This document shows positions 54,765-62,920 of a stretch of 64,000 nt of DNA, in pieces. The notes below the pieces were generated by a model, which worked only from the letters and a program-made list of their open reading frames with translations, searched no databases and had not been told where the DNA came from. Source of the stretch: Planctomycetota bacterium (GTDB taxonomy: Bacteria > Planctomycetota > Phycisphaerae > Phycisphaerales > SM1A02); NCBI GenBank assembly GCA_016872835.1, contig VGYX01000006.1:1-64000 (forward strand), written 5' to 3'. Numbering within the stretch: the first letter of the stretch is position 1; every line of letters starts with the position of its first letter. A program made the translations under genes and the position numbers.

Positions 54765-57182
54765 ATGTGGATCGGCCTCCTCGCAGCGCTCCTGATCGGC
54801 ACCACGCCGGTGCCAGCGAAGGAGGAGTCGTTCCCGCCGGCAATTGCGGCCGCGCAGATTCCGCGCGACGATGGGGCTGGTGCGTTGCCCCCCAGCGTCA
54901 CCGCGGAGCGTGCTCGACAGGGCGGCTGGATGGTGACGCTTCGGTTCCGGCCGGATCGCCCCGCGCAGTCGATCGTGGTGGCGGGAGACTTCAACAACTG
55001 GAGCCGCGCGGCAGGGCCCACTTCCATGGCACGGCAGTCCGACGGCTCGTGGCAGGCGACCGTCCGCATGGACGAGGGCATGCGCCTCTACAAGTTCGTG
55101 GTGGACGGTGACCAGTGGCTCAGCGATCCTCGCAATCCAGCCAAGGCGCCGGATGGTCAGGGCGGCTTCAACAGCGTGCTTCGACTGGGTGCCGAGCATG
55201 GCCTTGACGCTTCGGCGTGCCGCGAGGGTGACGGTCGGATCGATGCGCGCGGCCTTCGTCACGACCCCGCGCGCCTGAGCTTTCTGGAGCGCGGACCCAC
55301 CACATGGACCGTTCGCTATCGCACGCTCGCCGGCGATGTGCAGCAGGTAGCATTCGTCGCCCGCGATGGGCGGCAGCTGCGCATGGAGCGCGTGGGCCGG
55401 CTCGGCCCCTTCGACTTCTGGCAGGTTTCCCTTCCCGTCGGCGGCTCGGCGACCGACTACACCTTCGTGATCCAGGACGGCACCATGTCCAAGCGTGACC
55501 CGCAGACGTATTCCCTCGACACCAACCGCGTGCCCGGCTTCCACACGCCCGAGTGGGCCAAGAACGCGATCTGGTACCAGATCATGGTGGATCGCTTCCG
55601 CAACGGTGCCGCCACGAATGACGGTCTGAACACGCGCGACTGGAAGCAGGAGTGGTACGAGCCCAGCGCGTGGGAGGGCCAGGACGGGCAGACCTTCTAC
55701 AACCACTTCGTGTTCAAGCGGCAGTGTGGCGGTGACCTGCAGGGATTGCGCCAGCAGTTGCCGTACCTGAAGTCGCTTGGCGTGAACGCGCTGTATCTGC
55801 TGCCGGTCTTCCAGGCCGAGAGCAACCACAAGTACAACGCGACGAATTACCTGCACATCGACGAGCGCATCGGCGCGGGTGGCGACTACAGGGCCGCCGA
55901 GTCCAAGGAGGACCTGCTCGATCCGAAGACCTGGACCTTCAACGCAAGCGATCGCGAGTTCCTGGTGTTCCTGAAGGAGGCCAAGAAGATGGGCTTCCGC
56001 GTGATCATCGACGGTGTGTGGAACCATGTCGGTACCGCGCACCCGGCGTTCCGCGACGTGCGCGAGAAGGGTCGGGCGAGCCGCTTCGCCGACTGGTTCA
56101 GCGTGAAGAGTTGGGAGCCCTTCGACTATGAGGGTTGGTTCGGCTTCGGTGAGCTGCCCACCTTCCGCAAGAGTGACGAGCATGGGCTGGCCAGCGAGTC
56201 GGTTCGGAAGCACATCTACGAAGTCACGCGGCGCTGGATGGATCCGGATGGTGACGGCGATCCTTCGGACGGCATCGACGGATGGCGCCTCGACGTGGCG
56301 AACGAGATCCCCATGCCCTTCTGGCACGACTGGTGCACGTTCGTGCGCTCGATCAACCCGGACGCCTTCATCACCGGCGAGATCTGGCACCGCGCGGATC
56401 CGTGGCTGGACGGCAAGAGCTTCGACGCGGTGATGAACTACGAGTTCGCGAAGCCCTCGATCCGCTGGGCGCTGAATCGCAAGAACAAGCTCTCGGTCTC
56501 GGAACTGGACGCAAAGCTGGCCGAGCTGCGGCGGGCCTATCCCACCGAGATCACCTACGTGATGCAGAACCTGCTCGACAGCCACGACACGGATCGTGTG
56601 GTGAGCATGGCGCTGAACCCGGACCGCGAATACAACAACCTGAACCGAGAGCAGGAGGTGCAGACCTATGACGCCTCGAAGCCCGGCGAGGAGCACTACC
56701 GCCGCGTGCGCCTGCTGGCGCTGCTGCAGATGACCTACGTGGGCGCGCCCATGATCTGGTATGGCACCGAAGTGGGCATGTGGGGCAGCGGTGATCCGAA
56801 CAACCGCAAGCCGATGCTGTGGAAGGATCTCGAGCCCTACGGCGTGCCCGGCGAGAACACCGTCATGGCGGACCAGCTCGACTTCTATCGGCGTGTCATC
56901 GCGCTGCGCAACGCACACCCCGCCCTTCGAACCGGCAGTTTCCGCACGATCCTGACCGATGACACGCAGGACACGTGGGTGTTCCTGCGCGAGCTCGACG
57001 ACGAGCAGGTGCTTGTGGCGCTGAACGCCGGCGACAAGACGGCCACGGTCGAGTTGCCAGCCTCGCTGGGCTCCGGCTGGAAGCAGGTGTTCGGCGAGCC
57101 AGCGAAGCCGGGCGCTGACTCCTTCCCGAAGGTCGAGGTGCCCATGCAGGCCGGCCGCGTGTGGGTTCGCACCAGCAAGTGA
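54765..57182 (+). CDS. Secreted GH13 glucan hydrolase (neopullulanase/cyclomaltodextrinase-like)
   Basis: The 805-residue protein has a signal peptide (MWIGLLAALLIGTTPVPA), a CBM48/AMPK-beta-like domain (SIVVAGDFNNWSRAAGP), a second beta-sandwich domain (ARLSFLERGPTTWTVRYRTL) like CBM34, and a GH13 catalytic barrel: WYQIMVDRFRNG, VIIDGVWNHVGTAHP, DGWRLDVANEI (nucleophile Asp510), FITGEIWHRAD (acid/base Glu539) and LLDSHDTDRV (Asp608). It should hydrolyse maltodextrin or pullulan outside the cytoplasm. It is followed 17 bp later by malQ and faces the importer, which fits a degradation-and-uptake locus. Exact product pattern is unknown. Confidence 0.9.
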   Translation: MWIGLLAALLIGTTPVPAKEESFPPAIAAAQIPRDDGAGALPPSVTAERARQGGWMVTLRFRPDRPAQSIVVAGDFNNWSRAAGPTSMARQSDGSWQATVRMDEGMRLYKFVVDGDQWLSDPRNPAKAPDGQGGFNSVLRLGAEHGLDASACREGDGRIDARGLRHDPARLSFLERGPTTWTVRYRTLAGDVQQVAFVARDGRQLRMERVGRLGPFDFWQVSLPVGGSATDYTFVIQDGTMSKRDPQTYSLDTNRVPGFHTPEWAKNAIWYQIMVDRFRNGAATNDGLNTRDWKQEWYEPSAWEGQDGQTFYNHFVFKRQCGGDLQGLRQQLPYLKSLGVNALYLLPVFQAESNHKYNATNYLHIDERIGAGGDYRAAESKEDLLDPKTWTFNASDREFLVFLKEAKKMGFRVIIDGVWNHVGTAHPAFRDVREKGRASRFADWFSVKSWEPFDYEGWFGFGELPTFRKSDEHGLASESVRKHIYEVTRRWMDPDGDGDPSDGIDGWRLDVANEIPMPFWHDWCTFVRSINPDAFITGEIWHRADPWLDGKSFDAVMNYEFAKPSIRWALNRKNKLSVSELDAKLAELRRAYPTEITYVMQNLLDSHDTDRVVSMALNPDREYNNLNREQEVQTYDASKPGEEHYRRVRLLALLQMTYVGAPMIWYGTEVGMWGSGDPNNRKPMLWKDLEPYGVPGENTVMADQLDFYRRVIALRNAHPALRTGSFRTILTDDTQDTWVFLRELDDEQVLVALNAGDKTATVELPASLGSGWKQVFGEPAKPGADSFPKVEVPMQAGRVWVRTSK

Positions 57183-57199
57183 CAGGAAGACCGCAAGCG

Positions 57200-58621
57200 A
57201 TGGAACACGTTCCGGAGATCTTTCGTCGACGCCGCGCCGGCGTCCTGATGCACCTGACCAGCGTGCCCGGTCCCCATGGCGTGGGCGATCTGGGCCCCGC
57301 GGCGGACCGCTTCGCGCAATGGTGCCACGAGGCGGGCCTCACGCTCTGGCAGATGCTGCCGATCGGTCCGGTCGGGTACGGCGAAAGTCCCTACAGCGCG
57401 ACCAGCAGCTTCGCCGCCGAGCCGATGCTGGTGAGCCTGGAGCGTCTGGCCGAGGACGGGCTGCTTCCAAAGTCCCGTCTGAAGGCGCATGCCACGCTGG
57501 GGCGTGGGCGTGCGGACTTCGAGGCGGCACGCGCCTTCAAGCGACCACGCTTCGCCGAGGCGTTCGAGACCTTCCGCACGCGTTGCGGTCTGCGCAGTCC
57601 GGCCTTCCGGAAGTTCGTGCGCGCTTCGCGCGGATGGCTGCCAGGCTGGTGCCGCCTCGCCGCCGCGAAGGAGGGGGGGTCGCGCGAACTCCACGCCTTC
57701 ATCCAGTTCCAGTTCGAGCGCCAATGGCAGGCGTTCCGCTCGCACTGTCACGCGCTGGGCGTGAAGCTGGTGGGTGACCTGCCCATCTTCGTCACGCTGG
57801 ACTCGGCTGACGTGGCCGACCGTCCGGAACTCTTCCGGCTGGAGCGCAACGGCCGCCCCAAGGTGGTGACCGGCGTTCCACCCGACTGCTTCTCGAAGGA
57901 CGGGCAGCTCTGGGGCCATCCGCACTACGCGTGGGCCGCGCATCGACGCGAGGGATTCCGCTGGTGGACGAGCCGCGTGGCCACGGCGTTGACCCGCTTT
58001 GACGCGCTTCGCATCGACCACTTCGTGGGCTTCGTGCACGCCTACGAGATCGCGGGCACCGCGAAGACCGCGCGACACGGCCGATGGGCACCGACGCCGG
58101 GTCGTGAACTGCTGACCGCCGTCGAGAAGCGCTTGGGCCGACTGCCGCTGATCGCCGAGGATCTTGGCGCCGTGACCGCCGCGGTGACCATGTTGCGCGA
58201 CGACTTCGGCCTGCCGGGCATGAAGTTGCTGCACAACGCCTTCTACGGCCCCGACAGTGGCGACCTGCCGCACCATCATCCGGTGAACTGCGTGGTCTAT
58301 CCCGGCACGCACGACAACGACGTGAGCCGTGGGTGGGTCAGGCAGCTCTCGCGCGAGGCGCTTGCCCGGTTCCGCGCCTATGCCGGTGGCGATCGTCGCA
58401 AGCCCGAGGAGGCGCTCATCCGGCTTGCCTACGCGAGTCCGGCCCGCACGGCGATCGTGGCCATGCAGGACCTTCTGGGACTTGGCCCGGCCACACGCAT
58501 GAATGTGCCGGGCGTGGCCAGCGGCAACTGGTGCTGGCGCATGGAACCGGGGGCGATTCCGGCCTCGCTGGCCCCGCACCTGATCGCCCTTGCGGCCGAT
58601 TCCGGCCGTCTTGCCAAATAG
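57200..58621 (+). CDS. malQ: 4-alpha-glucanotransferase (amylomaltase)
   Basis: The 473-residue protein is GH77: RRAGVLMHLTSVPGPHGVGD at the start, GPVGYGESPYSATSSFA, DALRIDHFVGF (Asp273), PLIAEDLGAVT (Glu320) and YPGTHDNDVSRGW (Asp372). It disproportionates maltodextrins in the cytoplasm, making longer chains for phosphorylase. ATG 57200 has AGGAAG about 13 nt upstream; a longer in-frame start at 57161 would overlap the GH13 gene. Confidence 0.95.
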   Translation: MEHVPEIFRRRRAGVLMHLTSVPGPHGVGDLGPAADRFAQWCHEAGLTLWQMLPIGPVGYGESPYSATSSFAAEPMLVSLERLAEDGLLPKSRLKAHATLGRGRADFEAARAFKRPRFAEAFETFRTRCGLRSPAFRKFVRASRGWLPGWCRLAAAKEGGSRELHAFIQFQFERQWQAFRSHCHALGVKLVGDLPIFVTLDSADVADRPELFRLERNGRPKVVTGVPPDCFSKDGQLWGHPHYAWAAHRREGFRWWTSRVATALTRFDALRIDHFVGFVHAYEIAGTAKTARHGRWAPTPGRELLTAVEKRLGRLPLIAEDLGAVTAAVTMLRDDFGLPGMKLLHNAFYGPDSGDLPHHHPVNCVVYPGTHDNDVSRGWVRQLSREALARFRAYAGGDRRKPEEALIRLAYASPARTAIVAMQDLLGLGPATRMNVPGVASGNWCWRMEPGAIPASLAPHLIALAADSGRLAK

Positions 58622-58639
58622 CGGTTTTTGCGAGACATT
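58611..58639 (+). promoter_or_regulatory. Candidate promoter of the glucan phosphorylase gene
   Basis: TTGCCA (58611-58616), 17-bp spacer, GACATT (58634-58639), ending 9 nt before ATG 58649. It overlaps the malQ stop. Confidence 0.45.
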
Positions 58640-58640
58640 C

Positions 58641-58657
58641 GGCGGGCTATGCCCGCC
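58641..58657 (+). repeat. Inverted repeat spanning the phosphorylase start codon
   Basis: GGCGGGC-TAT-GCCCGCC is a perfect 7-bp stem with a 3-nt loop. The ATG at 58649-58651 lies in the loop and first stem base, so the structure could hide the start codon or serve as an operator. Confidence 0.55.
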
Positions 58658-60841
58658 GCAACACGCTCGACGAAGGCCGTTCGCTCCGTCTCGACCGCCA
58701 AGCCCGATTCTGCGCCGGCACCTGGCGCCATGGTGACCGCGGATGCCAAGGTCTCCAAGGAGGTCCGCCGCGATCTGCTGAAGATCGCGCACGACCTCTG
58801 GTGGAGCTGGAACGAGGTCGCGCAGCGACCCTTCGCGGCGCTTGATCCGAATCTCTGGGAGGCGAGCAACCATGATCCGCTGGCGGTGCTGCGCGGCGTT
58901 GACGAACCCATCTTCGCGGCGCGCTGCGCCGACGCCGACTTCCGGGATCTCGTGAAGACCGCGCGCGACGCCCTTCGCTCGTATCACAACACGGTGCCGT
59001 GGTTCGAGCGGCAGGACCTGCCCGGCGCCAAGGGACTTCACATCGCCTACTTCTGCAGCGAGTTCGCCATCCACGAGAGCCTGCAGCAGTACTCGGGCGG
59101 CCTTGGCGTGCTGGCCGGGGACCATCTGAAGAGCGCGAGCGATCTGGGACTGCCGTTCACGGCAGTGGGCCTGCTCTACCAGCAGGGCTATTACCTGCAG
59201 CAGCTTCGTGCCGACGGCTCCACCCGCGTGATCGAGCCGCGATGGGATCCGCGCAACATGGCGATCGAGGACACGGGCATCGACATCAAGGTGCCGATCG
59301 GCGCCCGCAAGGTGGTGGCGCGCCTCTGGACGATGAAGGTCGGCCGCATCCGCGCGGTGCTGTTGGACACCGATCGCAAGGCGAACCGTTCGAAGGACCG
59401 TCGTCTGACCGAAGGCCTGTACAAGGGCGAGTCCGAGCTGCGCATGCGGCAGCAGGTGCTGCTGGGCGTGGGTGGCGTGTTGGCGCTGAAGGCCATGGGC
59501 ATCAAGGCCACGGTGTTCCACCTGAACGAGGGCCACGCGGCCTTCGCCAGCGTGGCGCGACTCGCCGCGCTGCGCCGCAAGGGATCCTCGCTCGAGGACG
59601 CGCTGCAGGTGATCCGACGCAGCACGGTCTTCACCACGCACACGCCGGTGCCCGCGGGCCACGACCGCTACGACACCGCGATGGTCGCTGAGGCGCTGGA
59701 GCCCTGCTGGCGCGAGGCGGGTCTGGGGCGCAGCGCGTTTCTGGAGATGGGCTCCGAGCGTCCGACCGATCCCAAGGCGCCTTTCTGCATGACGGTGCTC
59801 GCACTGCGCACGGCCGAGCACGTGAACGGCGTCGCGGCGCTGCATGGCCGCGTGAGCCGCGAGATGTGGCAGCAGGTCTACGGCGTGTCCGATCCCGCGC
59901 TCGTGCCGATCGGTCATGTCACCAACGGCATCCACGCCCGCACCTGGCTTGCGCCCGAGGCCGAGGCCTTCTGGAAGCGTTCGATCGGGCTCGATCTCGA
60001 TCACGTCGAGCGTGGTGTGGATCCGTGGGCGACGGCCGAGAAGGCCGACGCGTCCGAGTTCTGGGCGCTTCGCAAGGCGCTGCGCGCCCGACTGGTCCAG
60101 TTCATCCGCGAGCGTCTGGCGCGCCAGGCACGCCGTCGCGGCGAGTCGCCCGAGCTGGTGCTGCGCGCCAGCGAGGCCTTCGATCCTGAAGCGCTCACGA
60201 TCGGTTTCGCGCGGCGCTTCGCCACCTACAAGCGCGCGCCGCTGATCTTCCGTGACGCCGAGCGCCTGCACAGGATCCTGTCCGCCGAGGGGCGCCCGGT
60301 GCAGCTGGTGTTCGCCGGCAAGGCGCACCCGCGCGACCGCGATGGCCAGGCGTATGCGGCCGAGGTGCACCGCTGGGCGCGCGAGAACGGCTTCGAGGGC
60401 CGTGTCGCGCTGATCGAGGAGTACGACATGCACGTGGGTCGCATGCTGGTGAGTGGCTGCGACGTGTGGCTGAACAATCCGCTGCGCCCGCACGAGGCGA
60501 GTGGCACGAGCGGCATGAAGCCTCCGATGCACGGTGGCATCAACCTGAGCATCCTGGACGGCTGGTGGCCCGAGTCGCACGACGGCACCAACGGTTGGGC
60601 GATCGGGGACGGCAGCGAAGGAAGTGATCGCGAGAAGCAGGACGCCATCGACGCCGAGAGCCTGTACGGGCTTCTGGAGCGCGAGGTGGTGCCGGAGTTC
60701 TACGAGCGCGCCCGTGACGGCTTGCCGGCCAAGTGGATCCACCGAGCCCTGCGCAGCGTGGCCACCGTGCCGGGTCGGTTCAACACCCACCGCATGGTCG
60801 CGGAATACCTAGAGAAGAGCTATCTGCCGGCGAACGGCTGA
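58649..60841 (+). CDS. glgP: Alpha-glucan (glycogen) phosphorylase, GT35
   Basis: The 730-residue protein belongs to the shorter bacterial GT35 class. It has LLKIAHDLWWSWNEVAQRPF near the start, YFCSEFAIHESLQQYSGGLG, FHLNEGHAAF, FTTHTPVPAGHDRY and the PLP site EASGTSGMKPPMHGG with Lys624. It releases glucose-1-phosphate from alpha-glucans with phosphate. The first 40 residues are a low-complexity extension. ATG 58649 was preferred over TTG 58628 and ATG 58730. Its stop is 9 bp from that of the convergent GH13 gene. Confidence 0.93.
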   Translation: MPAATRSTKAVRSVSTAKPDSAPAPGAMVTADAKVSKEVRRDLLKIAHDLWWSWNEVAQRPFAALDPNLWEASNHDPLAVLRGVDEPIFAARCADADFRDLVKTARDALRSYHNTVPWFERQDLPGAKGLHIAYFCSEFAIHESLQQYSGGLGVLAGDHLKSASDLGLPFTAVGLLYQQGYYLQQLRADGSTRVIEPRWDPRNMAIEDTGIDIKVPIGARKVVARLWTMKVGRIRAVLLDTDRKANRSKDRRLTEGLYKGESELRMRQQVLLGVGGVLALKAMGIKATVFHLNEGHAAFASVARLAALRRKGSSLEDALQVIRRSTVFTTHTPVPAGHDRYDTAMVAEALEPCWREAGLGRSAFLEMGSERPTDPKAPFCMTVLALRTAEHVNGVAALHGRVSREMWQQVYGVSDPALVPIGHVTNGIHARTWLAPEAEAFWKRSIGLDLDHVERGVDPWATAEKADASEFWALRKALRARLVQFIRERLARQARRRGESPELVLRASEAFDPEALTIGFARRFATYKRAPLIFRDAERLHRILSAEGRPVQLVFAGKAHPRDRDGQAYAAEVHRWARENGFEGRVALIEEYDMHVGRMLVSGCDVWLNNPLRPHEASGTSGMKPPMHGGINLSILDGWWPESHDGTNGWAIGDGSEGSDREKQDAIDAESLYGLLEREVVPEFYERARDGLPAKWIHRALRSVATVPGRFNTHRMVAEYLEKSYLPANG

Positions 60842-60850
60842 GCGCCCCGT

Positions 60851-62920
60851 TCACTCACAGGTCCAGCCGAAGTCCAGCAGGAGCAGCGCCACGTCGCCGC
60901 TGCCGACCACGCCGTCACCATCCAGGTCGCTCGGCCCACCGATCGATCCGAAGTCCAGCAGCACGAAGGAAACGTCGCCCGCGTCGACCACGCAGTTGCC
61001 GTCCAGGTCAGCTGGATTCGCCGGCGCGGGGTCGCCCTGCGAATAGACCACCATCGCGTAGGCGCCCACGCGGAAGGTGCCGCTCTGCGCCATGCCGTCC
61101 CATGCGGGACCGTTGGCGTCCACGTCGAGCGCGGGGGTGTTCGAGTAGTCCGTCGCGTAGGCGCTGGAATCGCTGTTGAAGCGGCACTTCCACACGCCGG
61201 AACGGGGCAGTCCGATGCGGTAGTTGTTCACGGGCCAGCCGCTGAAGTTCGCCAGCACGATCACGTCGTCGCGCTCACCGCCGTCCTTCCAGCGGTGCCA
61301 CGCGATCTGCTTGTTGGCGTTGTTCACGTGGTGGACATTCGTGTTCAAGCCGGTCAGGCCCGCGGTGAGTCCGCCCGTGTTGCGGCGCAGCGCGATCATG
61401 TCCTTGTACATCTGGCGCGTGCCCGCCTGGCTGGTGGCCTTGCTCCAGTCCAGCGGATCCTCGTCGTCCCAGCCGCCGTCCTCCAGCATTTCCTGGCCCA
61501 TGAAGATCATGGGAATGCCCGGGCTGGTGAAAGTGACCGCGGCGGCGAGCGTGCTGCGCTTGCGGGCCTGCAGACCACCGGGGCTTGCGGCGCTGATGGC
61601 GCTTGGAAGCCGCAGCTTGCCGTTGCCGGTGGCCACCTCGTCGTGGCTTTCGGTGTAGATCACGCGCTGCATGGCGCTGCCGTTGTACGTGTGCACCACC
61701 GCGTCCCGCACGGTGTTCATGTCTCGGCCTCCGTCACTGCTGGCCGTCACGACACCGCGGATTGAGTGCACGAACCAGTCCCACTGGCTGTCGAAGCCGG
61801 CCCCGCCGCTGGCCGTTGCGCGTGTGACCCAGTCGTTGTCGTCGAAGTCCTCGGCGATGATCAGCTTGTCCGGGAAGCGCGCGTTCACGTCGTTGTTCGT
61901 CGCCTGCAGCAGGCTCCACCCGCTTGGAATGTCGGTTCCGCCCGAGTCGGTCTTGCGGATGAACTTGGTCGCGTCCCAGCGCAGGCCATCCATCCGGTAC
62001 TCGTCCAGCCACTGCAGCGCGTTGTCGCGGATGTAGGCCTGCACCTCGGTGCGCGTGTAGTCGGGGCGGGGGCCCCAGGGCGTGTTCGCGCGCAGCGTGT
62101 CCTGGAAGAAGTAGATGCCGCCACCGGCGTTCTGGCTCCAGCCGTCGTATTGCCACATCGACAGGTCGGTCGGGCCCCAGTGGTTGTGCACCACGTCACC
62201 CAGCACGGCAAGGCCTCGCGCATGGCACGCGTCCACGAACTGCTTCAGCGCGGTCGGGCCGCCGTAGGCGCTTTCCACGCTGAAGGGATAGGACGGGTTG
62301 TAGCCCCAGCTGTTGTCGCCTGGGAACTCGCTCACGGGCAGCAGTTCCACGCAGTTCACGCCCAAGTCGACCAGGTTATCGAGCTTCTGGATCGCTCGGC
62401 TGAAGTTGCTCGGCACGCTCGTGCCGCTGGGCACATGGAAGGAGCCGATGTGCAGCTGGTAGATCACCAGCTCGTTGGCGGGCGCGATCTGGAACGCGCC
62501 CGTGCCCCAGGTGTAGGCCGCAGGGTCGTACACCACGCTGTTGCCGACGCTGTTCACCAGCTGCCGCGAACGCGGATCCTGCTTCTGCTGGTAGGTGCCG
62601 TTGATCTTGATCGAGAACTTGTACTGCGCGCTGAAGGGGCAATTGGCCACGTCGCCCGACCAGTAGCCGTTGCCCTCGCTGGAGAGCTGGTGGGCCGTGT
62701 TGCTCCAGAAGTTGAAGCTGCCGACCGCGCTCACGGCCTGGGCGTTCGGCGCCCACACCCGGAACGTGACGCCCTTGGCGGTGCCCGCCGTGTAGGGGGT
62801 CGCGCCGATGCCCGGCCGACTGGAGACGGGCAGCACCACGGCGCTCGCCGCGCCAGCAACCATGCCTGCCGCGATCGCGATCGCGCACCATCCGCCCTGC
62901 ATTGGTCGACTCGACTTCAA
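60851..62920 (-). CDS. Secreted branching-enzyme-like GH13 protein with dockerin-like tail, copy 2
   Basis: The 689-residue protein has a signal peptide, a CBM48 domain (VTFRVWAPNAQAVSAVGSFN) and a GH13 barrel laid out like GlgB: LGVNCVELLPVSEFPGDNSW, DGLRWDATKF (Asp316), IIAEDFDDND (Glu357) and TESHDEVATGNGK (Asp427). The C-terminus has two repeats, ADLDGNCVVDAGDVSFVLLD and SDLDGDGVVGSGDVALLLLD. True GlgB is cytoplasmic and lacks both signal and tail. The TTG at 62920 gives a basic n-region (KSSR) and overlaps the upstream stop as TTGA; ATG 62902 is the alternative. It is a tandem paralogue of the next gene. Confidence 0.87.
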   Translation of the reverse strand: MKSSRPMQGGWCAIAIAAGMVAGAASAVVLPVSSRPGIGATPYTAGTAKGVTFRVWAPNAQAVSAVGSFNFWSNTAHQLSSEGNGYWSGDVANCPFSAQYKFSIKINGTYQQKQDPRSRQLVNSVGNSVVYDPAAYTWGTGAFQIAPANELVIYQLHIGSFHVPSGTSVPSNFSRAIQKLDNLVDLGVNCVELLPVSEFPGDNSWGYNPSYPFSVESAYGGPTALKQFVDACHARGLAVLGDVVHNHWGPTDLSMWQYDGWSQNAGGGIYFFQDTLRANTPWGPRPDYTRTEVQAYIRDNALQWLDEYRMDGLRWDATKFIRKTDSGGTDIPSGWSLLQATNNDVNARFPDKLIIAEDFDDNDWVTRATASGGAGFDSQWDWFVHSIRGVVTASSDGGRDMNTVRDAVVHTYNGSAMQRVIYTESHDEVATGNGKLRLPSAISAASPGGLQARKRSTLAAAVTFTSPGIPMIFMGQEMLEDGGWDDEDPLDWSKATSQAGTRQMYKDMIALRRNTGGLTAGLTGLNTNVHHVNNANKQIAWHRWKDGGERDDVIVLANFSGWPVNNYRIGLPRSGVWKCRFNSDSSAYATDYSNTPALDVDANGPAWDGMAQSGTFRVGAYAMVVYSQGDPAPANPADLDGNCVVDAGDVSFVLLDFGSIGGPSDLDGDGVVGSGDVALLLLDFGWTCE

